Shown here one piece after another: positions 43,382 through 49,510 of a stretch of 64,000 nt of DNA. The position numbers were made by a program, and so were the translations under genes. Location of the stretch: the NCBI GenBank assembly GCA_015068025.1, contig SVLH01000003.1, forward strand, positions 1 through 64,000. Reading direction: 5' to 3'. The notes under the pieces were generated by a model. It had not been told where the DNA came from, made no database searches, and worked only from the letters and a program-made list of their open reading frames with translations. The stretch's first letter is position 1, and every line of letters starts with the position of its first letter. This DNA comes from Oscillospiraceae bacterium. Its GTDB lineage: Bacteria; Bacillota; Clostridia; Oscillospirales; Oscillospiraceae.

Positions 43382-43438
43382 TTGACATTCCCGAACGGGA
43401 ATGGTATTATCATATCAAATCTATTCCCGTTTGGGAAT
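43382..43438. promoter_or_regulatory. Divergent promoter region with two palindromic operators
   Basis: Palindromes ATTCCCGAACGGGAAT (43387-43402) and ATTCCCGTTTGGGAAT (43423-43438) lie 36 bases apart. A near-consensus promoter for the plus gene, TTGACA (43382-43387) then 17 bases then TATTAT (43405-43410), has the first palindrome inside its spacer, so the bound repressor would block it. Confidence 0.8.
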
Positions 43439-43454
43439 ATTCTGGGAGCGTTTT

Positions 43455-43700
43455 ATGGAAGATTATATCGACGCCCTGCTGCTGTATCTGGACGAGCAGC
43501 GCTCGTCCGTGATGAGCGGCGAATACGTTTCCCGCCTTGCACGGGAGGAGGCGGCTGCCGAAGCCCTGTGCCGCACCTTCACAGAAGAACAGCGCCAGCT
43601 CTTTCTCTCTTACGACAATGCCAGAAGCGCCACCGCCTCCGCCGCAGAGGACGAATACGCCCGCGCCGCCTTTCTTCTGGCAAAGGAGATCTTTTCTTAA
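43455..43700 (+). CDS. DUF6809-like small protein, partner of a divergent Xre regulator
   Basis: 81 residues, acidic and helical: MEDYIDALLLYLDEQRSSVM, then LCRTFTEEQRQLFLSYDNAR and DEYARAAFLLAKEIFS. The EEQRxLFLSYDNA pattern looks like the DUF6809 small proteins often found beside Xre genes in Clostridia; assignment by eye, moderate. The ATG at 43455 follows GGGAG. Its stop codon overlaps the miaB stop codon on the other strand (TTAA). The divergent Xre regulator probably represses it. Confidence 0.72.
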   Translation: MEDYIDALLLYLDEQRSSVMSGEYVSRLAREEAAAEALCRTFTEEQRQLFLSYDNARSATASAAEDEYARAAFLLAKEIFS

Positions 43701-45109
43701 ACCGTTTCGCCGTACAGCGCCCAGGTGTTGCTGCCTGTGATCTTCACGTCCACGAACTGCCCCAGCAGGCTTTCGTCACCCTTGAGCCGCACCAGACGGT
43801 TGCCCTCGGTACGGGAGGCAAGGGGGAAGTCCGGATCGTCGCTCCTGCCGTCCACCAGCACGCGGACGGTTTTGCCGATATACGCGGCGTGGAGCTTGGC
43901 GCTCATCGCGTTCTGCACCTCCAGCAGCTTGTCGAACCACTTCTGCTTCTCCTGCCGGGTGGCAGGGTCAGGCATCTCCGCCGCCTTCGTGCCGGGGCGG
44001 GGAGAATAAATGAAGGTAAACAGGGCGTCGAAGCCCACCTCCTCCACCAGAGAAACGGTGTCCATCGCCTCCGCCTCCGTTTCGCCGGGGAAGCCGATGA
44101 TGACGTCGCTGGTCAGCACCAGATCCGGCATGACGGATTTGGCATAGCGGATGAGGTCGAGATACTGTTCCCGGGTGTAGCGGCGGTTCATCTCTTTGAG
44201 CACCCGGTCATTGCCGGACTGGAAGGGCAGGTGCAGCTGGTGCGCCACATGCTTACTGGCCGCCATCGTATCAAAGAGCTTCTTTGTGGCGTCCTTGGGA
44301 TGGCTGGACATGAAGCGGATGAGATACTCGCCCTCGATCTTGTCGATCTCGGCCAGAAGGTCGGCAAAGTCATAGCCGATACCCAGATCGTTGCCGTAGG
44401 AGTTGACGTTCTGACCCAGCAGGGTGATGTCTTTGTGCCCGGCGGACACCAGCTCCCGCACTTCCTCGATGACGCACTGGGGGTCGCGGCTGCGCTCCCG
44501 GCCCCGGACGTAGGGCACGATGCAGTAGGAGCAGAAGTTGTTGCAGCCGTACATGATGGACACCCAAGCCTTGACGCCCTTTTCCCGGACGACGGGAATG
44601 CCCTCGGCGATGGTGCCGTGCTCGTCATCCACAGAGAACACGCGCTTGCGGCTCTTGTATACCTGCCACAGCAGCTCCGGGAATTTCCAGAGGGCGTGGG
44701 GGCCAAAGACGAGATTTACCAGCGGATAGGACTTCTTGATTCGCTCGGAGACCCGCTGCTCCTGCGCCATGCAACCGCACAGGCAGATGACCATCTCCGG
44801 ATTCTCTTTTTTTGCGTGGGTCAGGGCGCCCAGATTGCCGAAGACCCGATCCTCGGCATGCTCGCGGACAGCACAGGTGTTCAGAATGACCAGATCGGCC
44901 TCCTCCGCCTTGTCGGTGAAGGTGAAGCCGCACACTTCCAGCATACCCATGAGTTTCTGGCCGTCGGCCACGTTTTGCTGGCAGCCGAAGGTGTCGATAC
45001 AGGCCACGGGATGCGCCTCCCGGGCGGCAAACATATCAAATATTTTTTGTTCAAAGTCCCGCTGGCGGGCAAGGTCCGCCTCGCTGACCAGTACGTTGTT
45101 CCGTTCCAA
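43697..45109 (-). CDS. miaB: tRNA-2-methylthio-N6-dimethylallyladenosine synthase MiaB
   Basis: 470 residues. The UPF0004 domain has DTFGCQQNVADGQK, NTCAVREHAEDRVFG and CGCMAQ, the three Cys of the second Fe-S cluster. The radical-SAM motif is GCNNFCSYCIVPYVRGRE, and a TRAM domain ends the protein. MiaB methylthiolates the MiaA product on A37. TTG 45109 is chosen because GGAGG lies eight bases upstream; an in-frame TTG at 45124 lacks one. It has its own promoter, TTGTAC-17-TATGTT (45147-45175). Confidence 0.95.
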   Translation of the reverse strand: MERNNVLVSEADLARQRDFEQKIFDMFAAREAHPVACIDTFGCQQNVADGQKLMGMLEVCGFTFTDKAEEADLVILNTCAVREHAEDRVFGNLGALTHAKKENPEMVICLCGCMAQEQRVSERIKKSYPLVNLVFGPHALWKFPELLWQVYKSRKRVFSVDDEHGTIAEGIPVVREKGVKAWVSIMYGCNNFCSYCIVPYVRGRERSRDPQCVIEEVRELVSAGHKDITLLGQNVNSYGNDLGIGYDFADLLAEIDKIEGEYLIRFMSSHPKDATKKLFDTMAASKHVAHQLHLPFQSGNDRVLKEMNRRYTREQYLDLIRYAKSVMPDLVLTSDVIIGFPGETEAEAMDTVSLVEEVGFDALFTFIYSPRPGTKAAEMPDPATRQEKQKWFDKLLEVQNAMSAKLHAAYIGKTVRVLVDGRSDDPDFPLASRTEGNRLVRLKGDESLLGQFVDVKITGSNTWALYGETV

Positions 45110-45146
45110 GACATAATCCTCCAAGTTAAGATACTATATCTATAAT

Positions 45147-45175
45147 AACATACCACATTCCACGGCAAAGTACAA
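45147..45175 (-). promoter_or_regulatory. Promoter of miaB
   Basis: On the minus strand TTGTAC (45170-45175), 17 bases and TATGTT (45147-45152), with a short leader to miaB. Confidence 0.6.
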
Positions 45176-45233
45176 GAAAAAAGAGTTTCCGGCAAAGCGC
45201 ACTCTCTCCCCCTGTTTTCCGGCAAAAGGGCGC

Positions 45234-45306
45234 AAAAAAGCCGCCGCGAGTTCCCTCGCAGCGGCCCAACATATTCAGTATAGCAGAGGTCGACCTCTTC
45301 TGTCAA
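45234..45306 (-). other. Promoter with palindrome feeding straight into a terminator
   Basis: On the minus strand TTGACA (45301-45306), an 18-base spacer and TATACT (45277-45282) form a strong promoter. The spacer holds the 14-base palindrome AGAGGTCGACCTCT (45285-45298). About ten bases beyond the expected start lies a GC-rich stem (45240-45266) followed by six T (45234-45239). The product would be an RNA of about 35-40 bases and nothing more. miaB further downstream has its own promoter. Confidence 0.55.
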
Positions 45307-45371
45307 TGCCCGGGAACGGATTTCTCCGTTTTCCACGATTCGGGCCGCGCAGGTTTATGCGCTATCCCATC

Positions 45372-45573
45372 TTGTGCAAACCCCCCGGCCATGCTATATT
45401 ATAATCAGAAAGGGTGATTCCAATGTACAGGTAAATCTCCCCGACTTTTCAATAGATCGGAAAGTCCACCCCGCAGAAAGAGAGGTTAAACGATGTTAGA
45501 TATTAAGAATTCAGAGAAATGACCCTTGACCGTATGAGAGACAACGTACCGGTCAAGGGTCATTTCTTTTTTT
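45372..45573 (+). ncRNA. Candidate small RNA with mini-ORFs and a 17-bp terminator stem
   Basis: TTGTGC (45372-45377), 17 bases and TATATT (45395-45400; TATAAT overlaps at 45400-45405) give a start near 45412. The transcript would end at a perfect 17-bp stem, GAAATGACCCTTGACCG (45516-45532) with its complement (45550-45566), then seven T. Inside are a three-codon ORF (ATG at 45433) and a nine-codon ORF, MLDIKNSEK (45493-45522), with GAGAGG upstream, whose stop lies in the terminator stem. No RNA family was recognised; not 6S, tmRNA, RNase P or SRP RNA. Confidence 0.5.
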
Positions 45574-45644
45574 GCTTTTTTCGCCTGAAAGGGCGTTTTT
45601 TTATGTCTTTTTCGCCGGAAGCAAGCGGTGATCGGGCGAGCCGT

Positions 45645-46157
45645 TCACCTGACCGCCTGCACCTGTTTGCCTGTGGCCGCCTCAATGAAACGGCGAAACG
45701 CGTCCGCGGTGCCGCCCTGCAGCGTCCGTTTGTCGTACAACTGCGCGTGGCTGGCGCTGAAAATAAATACAAAGAAGTCGGCCGTTTCCGCGATGACGGC
45801 GATTTTTTCGTAATTCCACTCGGATCTGCCGAGTTCCGTGGTGGACGCAAATCCGCTTTCGGAAAAGACCGACACAGCCCTTTCGGTGCCAGCAAGCAGC
45901 CGCTTTTTGGCGATGGCTCCGTTGAGCCTGTCCTCAAAAAGCAGCGAGGCCAAAACCGCCAGGAGCGCGAGAGACGTAACAACGGCGCGGAAATCAAAGG
46001 CGGAGGCCTTTACCATCAGCAGCAGGCCAAAGGCGATCACGATCCAGCCAACAATGTGAGAACGGCGGCTGTGCTTTTTCCGGATCGTCTTTCGCAACGC
46101 TTTCGCCATAGCAGTCAATGCTTTGGCGTTGTATTCCGTTTCAAAGGTAAATTGCAT
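45645..46157 (-). CDS. YcxB-like membrane protein
   Basis: 170 residues. It has two adjoining membrane helices (about 36-75: IVGWIVIAFGLLLMVKAS and VVTSLALLAVLASLLF) and a C-terminal soluble part with SEWNYEKIAVIAETADFFVFIFSASHA, the YcxB-like C-terminal domain pattern, thought to be a PH-like fold. Function is unknown. AAGGAGG precedes the ATG at 46157. Transcription converges on the candidate small RNA. Confidence 0.85.
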   Translation of the reverse strand: MQFTFETEYNAKALTAMAKALRKTIRKKHSRRSHIVGWIVIAFGLLLMVKASAFDFRAVVTSLALLAVLASLLFEDRLNGAIAKKRLLAGTERAVSVFSESGFASTTELGRSEWNYEKIAVIAETADFFVFIFSASHAQLYDKRTLQGGTADAFRRFIEAATGKQVQAVR

Positions 46158-46206
46158 CGTGTTGTCCTCCTTTTTCGTTCTCTTTCAGCAGGTAAAACCC
46201 GAGGCG

Positions 46207-47124
46207 CTATTGCCGGTTTTCCAGTTTTCGGAGTTGGGCGGCAAATTCCTCCGTCAGGGGGCAGGACAGTTCCACCATTTCGCCGCTTGCGGGGTGGACG
46301 AACCGCAGCCCCACGGCGTGGAGGCACTGCCCCTGCAGGCCGTTCACGGGCTTTTTGTTACCGTACACCGTGTCGCCCAGAATGGGGCGGCCGATATGGG
46401 CCATGTGGACGCGGATCTGATGGGTGCGTCCCGTTTCCAGCTTACAGCGCACATGGGTAAAGCCGTTATAGCGGGCGATGACCTCCCAATGGGTCACGGC
46501 CTCCCGTCCGCCTGCGATGACGGCCATCTTCTTGCGGTCGGTGGGATGGCGGCCGATGGGGGCACTGACGGTGCCGGTATCCTCTCTCAAATTGCCGATG
46601 ACGATGCACTCATAGGTGCGGGCAAGGGTATGGTTCTGCAGCTGGGCGGCAAGACGCTGGTGGGCGGCGTCGTTTTTTGCCGCAATGATGAGGCCGGAGG
46701 TATCCCGGTCGATGCGGTGGACGATACCCGGCCGCTTTTCTCCGCCGATGCCGGAGAGACTGTCGCCGCAATGGTAGAGCAGCGCATTGACCAGCGTGCC
46801 GTCCGGGTGGCCGGGGGCAGGATGCACCACCAGCCCCTTGGGCTTATTCACCACGATGACGTCGGCGTCCTCATAGACCACGTCCAGCGGGATGTTCTGG
46901 GGCACAAGATCCGTTTCTTCCACTTCCGGCAGCGCCACCTCGATGGTCTCCCGGCCGGTGAGCTTGTAGTTCTTGGCCAGCAGCTTTCCGGCGCAGGTGA
47001 CCTGTCCCTCCTCCAGCAGCCGTGCGGCGGCGGAGCGGGTCATGCCCTCCACTTCGGCGGCCAGCCACGCGTCGATGCGCTTGCCCGCGTCGGCGTTATT
47101 TACTTGGAGCGTCAGGATCTCCAT
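46207..47124 (-). CDS. RluA/RluD family pseudouridine synthase
   Basis: 305 residues. An N-terminal S4 domain (about 10-75: KRIDAWLAAEVEGMTRSAAA) is followed by the catalytic domain with PGIVHRIDRDTSGLIIAAKN (catalytic Asp in HRIDRDTSG) and GRTHQIRVHMAHIGRPILGD. It isomerises uridines in rRNA or tRNA; the closest namesakes are RluD-like YlyB, which usually sits beside lspA as here. The ATG at 47124 lies inside lspA, so the two genes overlap by 29 bases. Confidence 0.94.
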   Translation of the reverse strand: MEILTLQVNNADAGKRIDAWLAAEVEGMTRSAAARLLEEGQVTCAGKLLAKNYKLTGRETIEVALPEVEETDLVPQNIPLDVVYEDADVIVVNKPKGLVVHPAPGHPDGTLVNALLYHCGDSLSGIGGEKRPGIVHRIDRDTSGLIIAAKNDAAHQRLAAQLQNHTLARTYECIVIGNLREDTGTVSAPIGRHPTDRKKMAVIAGGREAVTHWEVIARYNGFTHVRCKLETGRTHQIRVHMAHIGRPILGDTVYGNKKPVNGLQGQCLHAVGLRFVHPASGEMVELSCPLTEEFAAQLRKLENRQ

Positions 47125-47608
47125 TCGCCTTCTCCTCTGCCCTTTTCTGGTCATATTTCTCGTAGAACCACAGGTAATACACCGCACCCAGCACGGCACC
47201 CACGACCACGCAGATGTCCGCCACGTTGAACACGGGATAGGACTGCCAGAACTCGAACTGGAACATGTCCACCACATAGCCCAGACGGATGCGGTCGATC
47301 AGGTTTCCAATGCCGCCGGAAAGGATGAGCAGTCCCGCTGCCACGCCCAGCGGATGGCGCACGATGCGCCGCACCAGCAGATACGCCACCGCCAGTACGA
47401 TAATCCCGGTCACGCCCAGCAAGAACCAGCGCTGTCCGGAAAAGCTGGACCACGCCGCGCCGTAATTGTGGACGGTATGCAGCTCCACCACCCCCGGCCA
47501 GAGGGGCATACGCTGTCCCAGAGGGAGGTTGTCCGTGATCCAGAGTTTCACCCACTGGTCCAGCGCCAGCAGCGCCGCCGAAAGGGCGGCAAAGATTGCA
47601 AAAAACAT
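47096..47608 (-). CDS. lspA: Lipoprotein signal peptidase
   Basis: 170 residues with four membrane helices. The signatures HNYGAAWSSFSGQRWF, GGIGNLIDRIRLGYVVDMFQ and VFNVADICVVVGAV contain the two catalytic Asp residues (in VVDM and VADI). LspA cuts the signal peptide of diacylglyceryl-prolipoproteins in the membrane. The tail is charged and runs into the overlapping pseudouridine synthase gene, the classic lspA-rluD pair of Firmicutes. Confidence 0.96.
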   Translation of the reverse strand: MFFAIFAALSAALLALDQWVKLWITDNLPLGQRMPLWPGVVELHTVHNYGAAWSSFSGQRWFLLGVTGIIVLAVAYLLVRRIVRHPLGVAAGLLILSGGIGNLIDRIRLGYVVDMFQFEFWQSYPVFNVADICVVVGAVLGAVYYLWFYEKYDQKRAEEKANGDPDAPSK

Positions 47609-47623
47609 GGTTTTTCTCCTAAA

Positions 47624-48691
47624 TCAAATCAGGTATTGATTCACCACCGGGATGCGCCGCAGCACCAGCCACACGGCAAAGCCCGCCGCGAACATCACCG
47701 CCACCAGCACGGGAACCATCCAGACGGGCGGATAGATGCCGGCGGCGATGCCTCGTTCCACCAGAAAATCGAGGAAGAACAGATGCACCAGATAGATGCA
47801 GAAGGAAGCCTTGGAGATGGTCTCCACCACCGGCCACTTCTCCCTGCGGGAGAAGGCGCTGACGCAGAAGCCGTAGATGCCGGCTGCCTGCAGGCAGACA
47901 CCGGGGGAATTGCCCTGCAGCAGGGTCTGCACCAGTGTGCCCGCACGCAGGGACAGCATCAGCGTACCGCCGAAGGTCACGGCAAAGCCTGCCAGATACA
48001 CCAGCGCGAACACCCGGGGACGGTACTTCCCCGCCTCCTTCGACAGCACATAGCCCAACAGCCCGTAGCCCACGGCGCCCCATGTCAGGTTGATGGCGTA
48101 CTGGGCGGGAATGCCGGTCAGCGCGGAGAGGGGCTTGAAGGCGCGCAGCATGGGCAGCAGGCTGCTCAAAACGAACCACAGCACCAGCGCATAGCGCATC
48201 AGCTTCGCGTCCGCCTTTTCTACAAACAGCCGGGTGATGGGCAGCATGGCATAGACCAGCAGGATAATATGCAGGTAGTAAAGATGGGACTTGTGCTGGA
48301 ACAGCAGCAGATTGCGCAGCGCCTGCTTGATGGCCACCATCTCCACGATGCCGGTGCGCAGCTTGGTCTGCACAAGGCTCCAGCCGGCATAAGCCGCCGC
48401 CCAAAACAGCAGTGCAATCAGGATGCGCAGAATGTATTTTGTCCAGACAACCTTGGTCGTCACCTGCTTTTCGGGCGGCAGCAGCAGCGCACCGCTGCAC
48501 AGGAAAAACACCGGCACGGCACAGCGAACGAGGGTATTCCAGAACAGGGCGGCTGTCCAGCCGAAGCTGCCCGCCGCCCCGGCAAAGCCGCCGGCAGCAG
48601 AGGCATGGATCAGCAGCGTGCCGAGGATGGCCACCACCTTGGCGGCGTCCACGGGGATGCTGCGCACTTTTTCAATCGTTTTTACGGGCAT
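47624..48691 (-). CDS. Acyltransferase 3 family membrane protein
   Basis: 355 residues with ten hydrophobic helices. VDAAKVVAILGTLLIHASAA carries the conserved His of acyltransferase-3 proteins, followed by RCAVPVFFLCSGALLLPPEK; the C-terminus has FCIYLVHLFFLDFLVER. Relatives O-acetylate surface sugars (WecH/OafA type). No SGNH domain is fused. The ATG at 48691 has AAAGGAG. It ends 15 bases before lspA begins, so these may be co-transcribed. Substrate unknown. Confidence 0.88.
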   Translation of the reverse strand: MPVKTIEKVRSIPVDAAKVVAILGTLLIHASAAGGFAGAAGSFGWTAALFWNTLVRCAVPVFFLCSGALLLPPEKQVTTKVVWTKYILRILIALLFWAAAYAGWSLVQTKLRTGIVEMVAIKQALRNLLLFQHKSHLYYLHIILLVYAMLPITRLFVEKADAKLMRYALVLWFVLSSLLPMLRAFKPLSALTGIPAQYAINLTWGAVGYGLLGYVLSKEAGKYRPRVFALVYLAGFAVTFGGTLMLSLRAGTLVQTLLQGNSPGVCLQAAGIYGFCVSAFSRREKWPVVETISKASFCIYLVHLFFLDFLVERGIAAGIYPPVWMVPVLVAVMFAAGFAVWLVLRRIPVVNQYLI

Positions 48692-48772
48692 AACAGGCGC
48701 TCCTTTCGTTTGCGCATATTCATACAGGATACAGTTTACACGCAAAGGGCAGCGGATGCAAGCATTGCAAAG

Positions 48773-48807
48773 AAAAGACCGAAAGCTCTGCTTTCGGTCT
48801 TTCGGTT
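48773..48807. terminator. Bidirectional terminator after the ECF S component
   Basis: AAGACCGAAAGC/GCTTTCGGTCTT perfect stem with flanking A and T runs. Confidence 0.85.
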
Positions 48808-49367
48808 TATCCGCGTAGTTTTTTCAGCAATCCGTTGCGGTTCAGCGCAGCACGCAGTGCCGTATACAGAACAGGCGCCGCCACCATCGCTGCCAGTGCA
48901 TTGATGAGGGACGCAGGCAGCTTGCTGCCCATGGTGAGCCACACCGTTTCCATGGGATACCCATAGACAAACTTCTGGAACACAAAGGTCTTGCACATAT
49001 ACAGCGCCACATAAGTCAGTGCGCCCACAACAGAAGCCACCACATTCCAGACAGGCTTTCCAGCCTCCTCGTCGGCAGCAAAGGCGATCTTCGCGCAGAC
49101 CCACGCCATGGCAAACTTGGACACAAAGGTCACCAGACATTCCACGACGCCGTAGCCGCCCAGCAGCGCATCATACAGCGCGGAACCCAGACCTGCCGCC
49201 AGACCGCCGGCCACAGGCCCCATCAGCAACCCGCTCAACAGACACACGGCGTTGGCCAGATGCACTTTGGAGCCCAGCAGGGGGAAACGGTACAGCGTCA
49301 CCACGCACACCAGCGCCGCAAGCATGGCCATAAATACGATTTTGGATACATTCCACTTCTGTTTCAT
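48807..49367 (-). CDS. ECF transporter S component (vitamin-type), substrate unassigned
   Basis: 186 residues with six hydrophobic helices. YRFPLLGSKVHLANAVCLLS and GPVAGGLAAGLGSALYDALL are typical of S components of energy-coupling factor transporters, and FVSKFAMAWVCAKIA follows. It would bind a vitamin or related cofactor and share the EcfAAT energising module. No riboswitch is visible upstream, so the ligand is left open. The ATG at 49367 has AAGGAG. A pair of 7-base repeats AGGTCAG/CTGACCT lies just upstream. Confidence 0.85.
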   Translation of the reverse strand: MKQKWNVSKIVFMAMLAALVCVVTLYRFPLLGSKVHLANAVCLLSGLLMGPVAGGLAAGLGSALYDALLGGYGVVECLVTFVSKFAMAWVCAKIAFAADEEAGKPVWNVVASVVGALTYVALYMCKTFVFQKFVYGYPMETVWLTMGSKLPASLINALAAMVAAPVLYTALRAALNRNGLLKKLRG

Positions 49368-49471
49368 GGGAAATTCTCCTTTTTTCGTCAGTTTTTGCGA
49401 ATTTACTATATTCCCAACCTGACCTTTCTTAAATATCCAGATTTCCAAAATTTTATAAGGTCAGTTAGTCC

Positions 49472-49507
49472 GTAAAAAGACCGCCCTTTGCGGGCGGTCT
49501 TTTTGGT
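49472..49507. terminator. Terminator after ileS
   Basis: AAAAAGACCGCCC/GGGCGGTCTTTTT perfect stem around TTTGC, with T run on the minus side. Confidence 0.88.
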
Positions 49508-49510
49508 TGA

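Noticed and set aside
45412..45573. 6S, tmRNA, SRP RNA or RNase P RNA
   Set aside because: Length and conserved cores do not match: no tag-peptide ORF, no SRP tetraloop motif and no long 6S-type bulged hairpin.
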